Below, piece after piece: positions 17,489-25,948 of a DNA stretch of 49,499 nucleotides. A program made the position numbers and the translations under genes. The DNA is taken from assembly GCA_964427955.1 (NCBI GenBank), contig CAYRWY010000005.1, positions 1 to 49,499 on the forward strand. The letters run 5' to 3'. Under the pieces are notes generated by a model that made no database searches, was not told the DNA's origin, and saw nothing but the letters and a program-made list of their open reading frames with translations. The DNA is from JACRBK01 sp964427955. GTDB taxonomy: Bacteria > Chloroflexota > Anaerolineae > Aggregatilineales > Aggregatilineaceae. How positions within the stretch are numbered: the stretch's first letter is position 1; each line of letters opens with the position of its first letter.

Positions 17489-19947
17489 ACGCGGTGTTCA
17501 GGTGGATCGACACCCACGAACGCGGTTTTCTCGTCGACCTGTTCACGGTGGCCCTGATTGGACGCCTGCTGTTCAGTTTCGCCGTGTATCCGGCCATGAA
17601 AGGCCCATTAAGCCTGGGGGAAGACCCCGACCTGTTCGGACGGCTGGCGAGCAACTGGGTGGATGGGGATGGCTACACCTACTACGAAGGCTCGCCCCCG
17701 ACCACCTATCGCGGGCCGGGGCTGCCGGTGGTACTGGCCGGAATGTACCTACTGACAGGTGACATGCAAACCGGGGCCGTACTGGTGCAGTGCGTCGTGA
17801 CGGCGCTGGTAAGCGTAGTCGTGTACTTGATCGGCAAACAGGCCTTCGGGCGCCGGATCGGCACCGTCGCCGCGGTGATCACGGCGGTCCACCCGATGAT
17901 GTTCTGGTACTGTCCGCGCATCCGTTACGAGACGCTGCTCACGCTGTATGTCGCGCTCGGCGTTTACGCGGTGCTGCGGCTGCGGGTCACACGGCGCTGG
18001 CGCGAGGCACTGCTGGCCGGGCTGTGGTTCGGGATGGCGGCGCTGGTCAGCCAGACGGCGCTGCTGCTGCCGCTGCTGCTGTTCGGTCTCGTGATCGGGT
18101 GGGAGCGCCAGCACCGCCGGGCGTTGATCCTGCGCGCCGCGGCAGGAACGCTGGTCACGACGCTGGTGATCGCCCCCTGGACGATCCGCAATTATCACGA
18201 AACCGGCGGGAAGTTCATCCCGGTCCATTCCGGCGGCGTGATGGAGTTCGTCAGCGGCATTTACTACGTGGACTATTACGATCAGGCCCCTTTGCGGGTC
18301 GTCATCCTGGATCACCTGGCCCAGGCCGAAGTCGCGCGGTTGGCGGGTCATGAGCCGGGGCGCTTTGACCGGGGCGCGCGCGGCGTCGATGAGGCGCTCT
18401 GGCCGTATGCGCGTGATTACGTGCTGCACTCCCCCGAAAAACTGCTCGCGCGAACCATCGTTCAGATTCCGCGTTTCTGGTACCTCTCCGAAAGCCCGGC
18501 GAAAAGCCTGTTCCTGGCGGGCGTGGAGGGCATTTTGCTGCTGCCGCTACTGGTGGGGGCGATCTGGTGGCGGCGGGATCGGGACTGGCTGATCGTCCTG
18601 GCGCCCGTGGTGTATTTCAACCTGGTGTATGCCGTCTTCCATGCCCAGGCGCGCTTCTCGACGCCGGTCATCCCGAACGTGGCCCTGCTGGGCATGGTCG
18701 GCGCCGATACCGCGCTGGGCCGGATGCGGCTCCGGTACGCGGCACGCCCGCTCACCCGCGTGTTGATGCTGGTCGAAAACACGCCGTACGTGCGCGATCG
18801 GCGCGTGCAGCACGAAGCGGAAACCCTGTGCCGGGCCGGTTATCAGGTGTCCGTCATCGGACCTTGCCCGCCGGGGGGGACGTGGCACCAGGTGATCAAC
18901 GGCGTGCATTGTTACCAGTTCCCCGAGCCGCGCTCCGGCGCGGGATTGTTAGGCTACGGGTGGGAGTACGGCTATTCGATGGCGGCGGCGTTCGCCCTCT
19001 CGCTCTATGTCGCGGGGGCGCGCGGTTTTGACGTGATCCACGCCGCCAACCCGCCGGATACTTTCTGCCTGATCGCCGCGTTCTACAAGCTGTTCGGCAA
19101 GCGGTTCGTTTTCGACCATCACGATCTCGCGCCGGAGATGTACGACGTGCGCTTTCCGAGTGGGGGCAACCCGTGGGTGCGCCGTGTCCTGCTGCGCCTG
19201 GAACATTTGTCGTGCCGGTTGGCCGATCACGTGATCACCTGCAACGAGTCGTACCGCGCGCTTGAGATGGCACGCGGGGGCGTGGCGGACCACCGGATCA
19301 CCATCGTGCGCAATGGCCCCGACGAGCTGCCCATTGACGCCGCGGATCGCTCCGGCAGCAAGAATGGGACCGTGATCGCCTACGTCGGCCTGATCGGGTT
19401 TCAGGATGGCGCCGACTACCTGATCAGCGCGCTGTATCATCTGGCGCACGATCTGGGCCGCACCGATTTCAAGGGTCTGATCCTGGGCGATGGTCCCGCG
19501 CTGCCCGATCTCAAGAAACAAGCTCACCAGCAGGGAATCCAATCCCTGGTCGATTTCAAAGGGTGGGTGCCGCACGAACAGGTCGCGGGTTACCTGAAAA
19601 CCGCGGACATCTGTGCCGCGCCGGAACCCTCCAACCCGTACACGGACCGGTCCACCACGATCAAGATCATGGAATATATGGCTGCCGCCCGGCCTGTCGT
19701 GGCCTTCGATTTGCCCGAACACCGCTTTACGGCGGGCGACGCAGCGCTTTATGCTCCGCCGAATGATACGCTGGCCTTCGCGCGGCAGTTGGCCCATTTG
19801 ATGGATCACCCGCCGGAACGCCAGCGTTTAGGGCAGTTGGGCCGCGCGCGCGTCGAGGCGCATCTGGCCTGGCGACATCAGGCTCCGCATTTGCTGAAGG
19901 CTTATGCCGCGCTGGCCCAAAAGGATACTGATGATGCGCTTACTTAG
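17485..19947 (+). CDS. GT39-like membrane transferase fused to a GT4 glycosyltransferase
   Basis: A single 820-residue frame with two enzyme halves. Residues 1 to about 415 form a multi-spanning ArnT/PMT-like (GT39/GT-C) domain with the acidic loop SLGEDPDLFGRLASNWVDGD, the likely catalytic Asp, and TTYRGPGLPVVLAGMYLLTG. From about residue 424 a complete soluble GT4 domain follows: VLMLVENTPYVRDRRVQHEA, FDHHDLAPEMYDVRFPS, AYVGLIGFQDGADYL, and DRSTTIKIMEYMAAARPVVA. GT-C enzymes use polyprenyl-phosphate sugars outside the membrane, whereas GT4 uses nucleotide sugars inside, so the fusion would join both sides. No stop or frameshift separates them, but a base-level assembly error joining two genes cannot be excluded. 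The start overlaps the previous stop. Confidence 0.85.
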   Translation: MNAVFRWIDTHERGFLVDLFTVALIGRLLFSFAVYPAMKGPLSLGEDPDLFGRLASNWVDGDGYTYYEGSPPTTYRGPGLPVVLAGMYLLTGDMQTGAVLVQCVVTALVSVVVYLIGKQAFGRRIGTVAAVITAVHPMMFWYCPRIRYETLLTLYVALGVYAVLRLRVTRRWREALLAGLWFGMAALVSQTALLLPLLLFGLVIGWERQHRRALILRAAAGTLVTTLVIAPWTIRNYHETGGKFIPVHSGGVMEFVSGIYYVDYYDQAPLRVVILDHLAQAEVARLAGHEPGRFDRGARGVDEALWPYARDYVLHSPEKLLARTIVQIPRFWYLSESPAKSLFLAGVEGILLLPLLVGAIWWRRDRDWLIVLAPVVYFNLVYAVFHAQARFSTPVIPNVALLGMVGADTALGRMRLRYAARPLTRVLMLVENTPYVRDRRVQHEAETLCRAGYQVSVIGPCPPGGTWHQVINGVHCYQFPEPRSGAGLLGYGWEYGYSMAAAFALSLYVAGARGFDVIHAANPPDTFCLIAAFYKLFGKRFVFDHHDLAPEMYDVRFPSGGNPWVRRVLLRLEHLSCRLADHVITCNESYRALEMARGGVADHRITIVRNGPDELPIDAADRSGSKNGTVIAYVGLIGFQDGADYLISALYHLAHDLGRTDFKGLILGDGPALPDLKKQAHQQGIQSLVDFKGWVPHEQVAGYLKTADICAAPEPSNPYTDRSTTIKIMEYMAAARPVVAFDLPEHRFTAGDAALYAPPNDTLAFARQLAHLMDHPPERQRLGQLGRARVEAHLAWRHQAPHLLKAYAALAQKDTDDALT

Positions 19948-22504
19948 GATCACCTTGGGATTATTGGCGCTGGTCGTGGTCTTCGGCGGTCTGCTGTCGC
20001 CCGCGCATTCCGCGCCCGAAACGGAACACCCCCGCCTGTTCTTCACCACCGGCGAGCTTCCACGGCTGCGCGCCTGGGCCGCCACGACCCATCAAGACAT
20101 CTGGCAGCAGATCACGGATTACGTGGACACCTTAGCCGCTACGCCGCCCCTCCTCACCCCGCCCCGCGACGGCACCGAAGACGATTACCGGTTGTTCGGT
20201 AACCAACTGATCCCGATGGCGTTTGTATGCGTGCTCACCGATCGGGACGACATCTGCGATCTGACCCGTGACTACCTGCTGACCTATGCCGCCTGGGATC
20301 AGTGGGGAGAAGGCAACCGGCGCGACCTGGGACACGCGCACATGGTATTGGGGAACGCGCTGGCGTACGACTGGCTCTACGACAGGCTGACACCGGAAGA
20401 ACGCGCGCAGGTCCGCAACAGCCTGGTCTTTTGGGCCGGGCAGCTCTACGAAGCCAGCGTCCGACCTTACAACGCCGAGTGGAATAACTGGTGGGCCAAA
20501 GCCTACCTGCAAAACCATCACTGGATCAATCACAGCGCCTTAGGGATCGCGGCCCTGGTCTTGCTGGGCGACGATACCGCGCTGGCCAGTGTGTGCCAGG
20601 TGTCCGCCCTCGGTCAGAACGTGAACCTGCGCGCCGGGCCGGGGACCGGTTACAGCGTCGAGCAGGTGTTGGCGGCAGGACAGAGCGTCACGGTGCTCAG
20701 TGAGGGCATCACCGGCGAAGATGGGTTTATCTGGTGGCACACCACCGGCGATCTCTGGGTACGCTCGGATGTCGTCGGCGAACCGCAAGCCTGTACCGCC
20801 AACGTCACGGTAGACGCCCAGGCGCAGCAGTGGTTGGCCCAGGTCATCGACCAGATGGGACGTGTGCGCGATTTTCTGAACGCGATCGGCGATGGAAGCT
20901 GGCACGAAGGCATCTTTTACCAGAACTACGGGCTGACCCTGACCCTGCCGTTCTGGGACAGCCTGCGCCAGGTCAAAGGCATCGACCTGATCCCCCACGC
21001 CTATTTGCAGGGTTATACCTACTGGACCCTCTACAACAACCTGCCGCGCACCAAATGGTACATCCTCACTTACGGCGATTTTGAATGGTGGTGGGGCATT
21101 CCCTTCCCGCCCCATACGATCCTGCGCTTCAACGCGCGCGAATATGAAGATGGGCGTGCCGAATGGATGGCCCGCCGCAGCCTGACTTACAACCTGCGCC
21201 CGCCGACCGAGTACGCCGCGCCGTGGAGCGTCTTCGAATTTCTATATTATGACCCGTCCATCGAACCTACCCCTCCCGACGATCTGCCGCTTACACGCGT
21301 TTTTCCTGATCAGGAAAGCGTGATCTGGCGGGAGGGCTGGCAAGACGATGCCACCATCTTTGCCCTGAAATCCGGCGCCTATGCCGGGCGGTTCGCCTTC
21401 GACAGCTTTTTGACAGGCTCGTATCCCTGGGAAGCCCCCTGCCCGGTTACCAACTGCCAGCTCAGTTTCGGGCACGATCACGACGACACCGGCACGTTCT
21501 ACCTGTACAGCCAGCAGGATTGGCTCGCGCCGGAGAGCGCCGGGTACGACCGTGCCGGGACCGCCTACCACAACATGATCCTGATTGATGGGCAGGGCCA
21601 GCAGCGCCCGGACAACGCCGACAACCACTCCCCGGAGGCCTTTCGCGGCACAGACGGCACGCTGACGACGGTCGCAGCGGCCCCCGATTTCGACTACGCC
21701 GCCGTGGACGCCACCCAGCGGTACAGCCAGATCAACGGGATCGAACGCGTGATCCGCCATATCGTCTACGTCCGGCCTGACGTGCTGGTGATGGTCGATG
21801 ATCTGGCGGCGGACGCCCCTCACCGCTATGACTGGGTGTGCCACTTTCGCGAAGGAGTCGTGGTACCGGATGAAGCCGGGGAGTGGATTCAAGGCGTCTC
21901 GCGCAATGGGCTGCTGCTCGGCATCGCCCCGTTATCGTCTCAGGCGTACGCCGTCGAAACCGGCGACGACGGGCAGCCTTACCTTCGCATCCACCCCACC
22001 GCAGCGAGCAGCGCCGCCCGGCTGGTTCACGTGCTCTATCCGACCAACGAAGCCGACTGGTCGCAGCATCCGCAGGCAGCGATCTTGAGTGAAACGGCGG
22101 ATGGCGTGGTGGTCCGGATACAAAGTAGCACGACGGTTGCCCCGGTCTACGACGTGATCTTCGGGCTGACCGGCCAGACGGGATCGATTGGCCCCTACGA
22201 GTTGGACGGGGAAGCCGCCGCGATCACCTGGCAGCCCGGCCACACCTGGACGAAGCTGTTCATCGTGAACGGCACGCGGCTGGTCGATCAGGGCCGGGTG
22301 CTGATCGGCGATCTCGCCGTACCGACCACGCTGGAAGTCACGCAGCAGGAAACCACCATCAACCTTTACGGGGACATCACAAGCGCCGTCACACTCTACA
22401 GCCCATCCGCCACCGACGTGTACTGGAACGGCCAACCGTGGTCATTCACCCGTTCGGGAGACTATATCGTCATCGAGAATCCGTCCGCCGGTCTATCGTC
22501 CTGA
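19931..22504 (+). CDS. secreted heparinase II/III-like polysaccharide lyase with SH3 insert
   Basis: An 857-residue exported protein. The signal peptide is at residues 1-27, ending SPAHSA. HPRLFFTTGELPRLRAW is the usual beginning of the lyase alpha-toroid, which includes NHHWINHSALG. At about residues 222-288 the toroid is interrupted by a bacterial SH3-like domain (NVNLRAGPGTGYSVEQVLAA), bounded by Cys222 and Cys288. The C-terminal beta-sandwich contains FGHDHDDTGTFYLYSQQDWL, with metal- or substrate-site histidines, and TAYHNMILIDGQGQ. It may trim or release the EPS or degrade other acidic glycans. AAGGA before the ATG pair at 19931/19934 supports this start; it overlaps the GT gene by 17 bases. 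Confidence 0.82.
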   Translation: MMRLLRITLGLLALVVVFGGLLSPAHSAPETEHPRLFFTTGELPRLRAWAATTHQDIWQQITDYVDTLAATPPLLTPPRDGTEDDYRLFGNQLIPMAFVCVLTDRDDICDLTRDYLLTYAAWDQWGEGNRRDLGHAHMVLGNALAYDWLYDRLTPEERAQVRNSLVFWAGQLYEASVRPYNAEWNNWWAKAYLQNHHWINHSALGIAALVLLGDDTALASVCQVSALGQNVNLRAGPGTGYSVEQVLAAGQSVTVLSEGITGEDGFIWWHTTGDLWVRSDVVGEPQACTANVTVDAQAQQWLAQVIDQMGRVRDFLNAIGDGSWHEGIFYQNYGLTLTLPFWDSLRQVKGIDLIPHAYLQGYTYWTLYNNLPRTKWYILTYGDFEWWWGIPFPPHTILRFNAREYEDGRAEWMARRSLTYNLRPPTEYAAPWSVFEFLYYDPSIEPTPPDDLPLTRVFPDQESVIWREGWQDDATIFALKSGAYAGRFAFDSFLTGSYPWEAPCPVTNCQLSFGHDHDDTGTFYLYSQQDWLAPESAGYDRAGTAYHNMILIDGQGQQRPDNADNHSPEAFRGTDGTLTTVAAAPDFDYAAVDATQRYSQINGIERVIRHIVYVRPDVLVMVDDLAADAPHRYDWVCHFREGVVVPDEAGEWIQGVSRNGLLLGIAPLSSQAYAVETGDDGQPYLRIHPTAASSAARLVHVLYPTNEADWSQHPQAAILSETADGVVVRIQSSTTVAPVYDVIFGLTGQTGSIGPYELDGEAAAITWQPGHTWTKLFIVNGTRLVDQGRVLIGDLAVPTTLEVTQQETTINLYGDITSAVTLYSPSATDVYWNGQPWSFTRSGDYIVIENPSAGLSS

Positions 22505-22518
22505 CAGGGAGTACCGCT

Positions 22519-23613
22519 ATGGGTTCGCCAGATTATCACGTCACCATCTCCACCCAAACGGAAGACGCGCGTTGGGATGCCTTCGTCGCCAGCGTCCCGG
22601 ACGGCGATCACGTCCAAACCGGCCTGTGGGCGAACGTCAAGGCCTATCAAGGCTGGCACAGCCTGCGGGTGGTTATCTCCCATAACGGTACCATCCTGGG
22701 CGGGGCACAAATGCTGCTGCGGCCACTGCGCCCGTTCGGCAACATCGGCTATGTGACCCGCGGCCCGATCCTGAACGCCCCCGATGAACGCCTGGGCGAG
22801 TTGATCCTCCAGGAGCTTCAGAACCTCACCCGTCGCCATCACATCCATTATCTGGTCTTGCAGCCGCCTTGCCACGATACCACGTTCATCCCCTTGCTGC
22901 CGCAGTGGGGGTTCCGTCCAGGCCACACGGCGGTCGCGCCCACGGCCTCGGTGCTGATCGATCTGCATCAAGATATTGGGGCGATCCAGGAGCAGATGCA
23001 CAGGAAAACGCGCTACAACATCCGCCGAAGTGCCAAGATGGGAGTAACCGTCCGCGAAGGAACCGAAGCGGACCTGGCCGTTTTCTACCAACTCCTGCAA
23101 GCCACCGGGCAACGCCAGGGCTTTGTCACCTATCCCGAAGCGTATTTCCGTCATATGTGGCAAGTCCTGGCCCCGTGCGGCCACCTGCAATTGTTCATTG
23201 CGGAGTACGAAGGGGAAGCGGTCGCCACCTATCTGGTCGTATCTTTCGGACAGGTCGTCGTATCAAAGAAAAGCGGCTGGTCGGGCCGCTATGGAAACTT
23301 GAAGCCTAACGAAATCCTGCGTTGGGAAGCCATTCACTGGGCGAAGATGCACGGTTATCACTACTACGACATGGGCGGAATCGATCCGCTAATCGCTCAA
23401 GAACTGCTGGATGGGCACCCGCTCACCAGTGACATGCAGCAGTCACCCAGCGGTTTCAAATTACGCAGCGGCGGGGCGGTCACGCTGTTTCCCGGTCCCT
23501 ACGACTACATCGCGAATCCATCGCTGCGTTGGGGGTATCACCGTGTATTTCCCTTGCTTTCCAGGCTCTCGATCGTGCAGACCTTGCTCAACCAGTTAGT
23601 GAAAGCGCATTGA
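22519..23613 (+). CDS. FemAB/GNAT-like transferase, copy 1
   Basis: A 364-residue protein of the FemABX/GNAT superfamily, whose known members move amino acids from aminoacyl-tRNA onto lipid II peptides. Visible elements are two GNAT-like halves, the positively charged MHRKTRYNIRRSAKMG (residues about 159-174), and the conserved end motif YHYYDMGGID. GGGAG lies 7 bases before the ATG. It is paralogous to the gene at 24290-25393: both share WDAF, GGAQMLLRP-type and RQGF(V/I)TYPEAYF elements. In an EPS operon the acceptor could be a glycan amino group or a peptidoglycan attachment site; this is inference. Confidence 0.88.
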   Translation: MGSPDYHVTISTQTEDARWDAFVASVPDGDHVQTGLWANVKAYQGWHSLRVVISHNGTILGGAQMLLRPLRPFGNIGYVTRGPILNAPDERLGELILQELQNLTRRHHIHYLVLQPPCHDTTFIPLLPQWGFRPGHTAVAPTASVLIDLHQDIGAIQEQMHRKTRYNIRRSAKMGVTVREGTEADLAVFYQLLQATGQRQGFVTYPEAYFRHMWQVLAPCGHLQLFIAEYEGEAVATYLVVSFGQVVVSKKSGWSGRYGNLKPNEILRWEAIHWAKMHGYHYYDMGGIDPLIAQELLDGHPLTSDMQQSPSGFKLRSGGAVTLFPGPYDYIANPSLRWGYHRVFPLLSRLSIVQTLLNQLVKAH

Positions 23614-23615
23614 TC

Positions 23616-24293
23616 ATGGCCTCAAATGAATGCCATTGGGATACCTTTCGAGATCGCACCATCGATCACTATCTCGAAGCCTACGAGCTGCGTTTCATCC
23701 GGCGCTTCGTGGAACCGGGCGCGGCCCTGGTAGAGATCGGCTGCGGCCCGGGCCGGATTACCTCGCGGCTGCGTGAGATGGAGTGCAGGGTCATCGGGAT
23801 GGATATTAACGCGCAGGCCCTGGCGCTTATGAAAGCGCGCAGCCCTGCCCCGCTGTCGCTCATTCGCGCCGACGCCGCCCGAATCCCGCTGGCGAGCGCG
23901 GTGACGGACTACATCGTCTGCATCGCCTCAATCGACTATTTCGATCAGCCGCGTTTTCTGGCCGAATGTCACCGCCTGCTGCGGCAGAATGGCCTGCTCA
24001 TCTTTTCGGCGGTAAATCGCTGCAACTACAAACGGACGCTCAAGCGGCTGGCGGGCCGCGCGGAACCGTTAGGCCAGCACGGGAATGTCAGCACGAAAGA
24101 GATGCTACAGGCGGTGACCAACGCCGATCTGGTTATCGAAGCTGTTGAGGGCTACAACTGGCTGCCCTTCAACCGCCGCAGTAACAACCCGCACATTCCC
24201 GCCCTGGCCGGGTTGGAACGGACGTTGCAGCTTCATCATGTCACCGGGTTAAGTCCCTGGATTCTAGTCGCCGCCCGCAAGGGGGTGTCATGA
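23616..24293 (+). CDS. class I SAM-dependent methyltransferase
   Basis: Methyltransferase of 225 residues. The SAM motif I is ALVEIGCGPGRITSRLREM (residues about 36-54), motif II VIGMDINAQAL, and motif IV YIVCIASIDYF. It lies between two FemAB paralogs, two bases after the first and overlapping the second at ATGA 24290-24293. The target may be the same moiety that the FemAB-like enzymes transfer or the EPS itself; nothing in the sequence decides this. Confidence 0.88.
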   Translation: MASNECHWDTFRDRTIDHYLEAYELRFIRRFVEPGAALVEIGCGPGRITSRLREMECRVIGMDINAQALALMKARSPAPLSLIRADAARIPLASAVTDYIVCIASIDYFDQPRFLAECHRLLRQNGLLIFSAVNRCNYKRTLKRLAGRAEPLGQHGNVSTKEMLQAVTNADLVIEAVEGYNWLPFNRRSNNPHIPALAGLERTLQLHHVTGLSPWILVAARKGVS

Positions 24294-25393
24294 GCGCTAC
24301 CTATCACATCGAACTGTCATCCGATCCGGACATGCCGGAATGGGACGCTTTTTTGGACACGGCCCTTGGCGGTCACCATATGCAGATGTCGGCCTGGGCC
24401 AGGACCAAACGCGAAGTTGGCTGGCACGCCGTACGGGGGGTCGTGCGCCAGGCGGGCACCATCGTCGGGGGCGCGCAGATGCTCGTCCGACCGGTGTTCC
24501 CCGGGGTGGCGATTGGGTACGTCCCCAAAGGCCCGGTCACCACATCTGACGACTCCGCCCTGATCGAAACCGTGGTCCAGGGCATCCTGCTGCCCCTGAG
24601 CCGCGCGCACGCGATCCGCCACCTGATCATCCAGCCTCCGAACAACGGCCAGGCGGTCGCCTGCTACCTGCAACAGGCGTGTTTCCGACTCAGCCAGCGT
24701 CGTTACGCGCCCAGTGCCAGCGTGCAGCTCGACCTGTTACAGCCCCTGGAGACGATTGTTCAGCAGATGAAACGCCAGACGCGCCAGAACGTCCGCCGCA
24801 GCCAGCGTGACGGCATAAGTGTTCGCCAGGGAAAAACCGAGGCTGATTTATTGACGTTCTACCGCCTGCACGTCGCATCCAGCCAGCGCCAGGGCTTTAT
24901 CACCTACCCCGAAGCATACTTCATGACCATGTGGCGTAGTTTCAGCGCGCAGGGACACGCCCGGTTGTTCATTGCCGATTATGATGGTGATCCGGTATCC
25001 GCCCTACTCGTCCTGGCCGTGGGCGATCTGGCGGAGTCAAAAGCGCTGGGCTGGTCCGGCCAGCACGGCAACCGCCGCCCTAACGAAGCGGTTTTTTGGG
25101 CCGCCATCGAGTGGGCCCAAACCGCCGGGTATCGCCTTTACGATATGGGAGGAATCGAGTTGAGCGCCGCCCAACAGGTATGCCGTGGCGAAGCGCTGGC
25201 GGAGAACTTCAAACAAACGCCGACCTTCTTCAAGCTTGGTTTTGGTGGCAACGTGGTCATTTTCCCGGAAGCCTACGACTTCCTCCCCAATCCGGTCCTG
25301 CGGTGGGGCTACCAGACTCTCTACCCGGCGCTCGAGGCACGGTTCCCACTGGAACGCACCCTGAACCGGATCAACCGACGCGGCACTCAATAA
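24290..25393 (+). CDS. FemAB/GNAT-like transferase, copy 2
   Basis: A 367-residue paralog of the protein at 22519-23613. It has the same layout: GGAQMLVRPV near residue 61, the basic MKRQTRQNVRRSQRDG near residue 160, SSQRQGFITYPEAYFMTMW, and YRLYDMGGIE near residue 283. The duplication with only a methyltransferase between suggests tandem gene duplication and specialisation on different acceptors or successive additions, as FemA and FemB do on the staphylococcal bridge. Confidence 0.87.
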   Translation: MSATYHIELSSDPDMPEWDAFLDTALGGHHMQMSAWARTKREVGWHAVRGVVRQAGTIVGGAQMLVRPVFPGVAIGYVPKGPVTTSDDSALIETVVQGILLPLSRAHAIRHLIIQPPNNGQAVACYLQQACFRLSQRRYAPSASVQLDLLQPLETIVQQMKRQTRQNVRRSQRDGISVRQGKTEADLLTFYRLHVASSQRQGFITYPEAYFMTMWRSFSAQGHARLFIADYDGDPVSALLVLAVGDLAESKALGWSGQHGNRRPNEAVFWAAIEWAQTAGYRLYDMGGIELSAAQQVCRGEALAENFKQTPTFFKLGFGGNVVIFPEAYDFLPNPVLRWGYQTLYPALEARFPLERTLNRINRRGTQ

Positions 25394-25409
25394 TGTGGAG
25401 GACGGCACC

Positions 25410-25931
25410 ATGAACGAAACCCCCTGCCAGTTGTACGACGTTCCGTTGATCAAAGAGGGTCGCGCTCAATGGCATGTCCCCCTCACACTGCGGGCACGTT
25501 TGCGCCTGCTGATGCGCCGCCACCTCGGCTATACAGCCCGCCGCCGCCTCAAACGGTGGTGGCTGGCACACCGCCCTACTCCCCGTCCGCACCCGGCCAC
25601 CCGCGCCGAACGGGTCAGCCTGCAAAAAGGGGATCGGGTGCGCGTCCGTGCTCGCGAGGAGATCGAAGAAACCTTCAGCCGGGGGCGAACGCTCAAGGGG
25701 TGTTCCTTCATGCGCGAAATGTGGCCGTACTGTGGCACGGAGCAGCGCGTGCTGAAGCCGGTCAACGTGTTCCTGGACGAGCGCGATTACCGCCTCAAGA
25801 CCACCTCCGGCACGGTCTTGTTGGAAAACGTCATCTGTGAAGGCACCGAGTTATACGGCCCCTGCGACCGGTCATGTTTTTACTTCTGGCGTGAAGAATG
25901 GCTGGAAAAGATCGCGGATGGGACCGAATAG
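25410..25931 (+). CDS. small cysteine-containing protein of unknown family
   Basis: A 173-residue soluble protein I cannot assign to a named function. After a basic N-terminal half (LRLLMRRHLGYTARRRLKRW) comes SLQKGDRVRVRAREEIEETF, which looks like a small beta-barrel (SH3-like) start. A compact block with five cysteines follows: KGCSFMREMWPYCGTEQRV, NVICEGTELYGPCDRSCFYF and WREEWLEKI. The aromatic and cysteine pattern suggests a metal site or a binding fold. GGAGGA is 7 bases before the ATG, and an upstream in-frame GTG lies inside that site. It sits between two FemAB-like genes, so it may be a partner or acceptor factor. Confidence 0.75.
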   Translation: MNETPCQLYDVPLIKEGRAQWHVPLTLRARLRLLMRRHLGYTARRRLKRWWLAHRPTPRPHPATRAERVSLQKGDRVRVRAREEIEETFSRGRTLKGCSFMREMWPYCGTEQRVLKPVNVFLDERDYRLKTTSGTVLLENVICEGTELYGPCDRSCFYFWREEWLEKIADGTE

Positions 25932-25948
25932 GAGAAGGGAAAAAAGCG

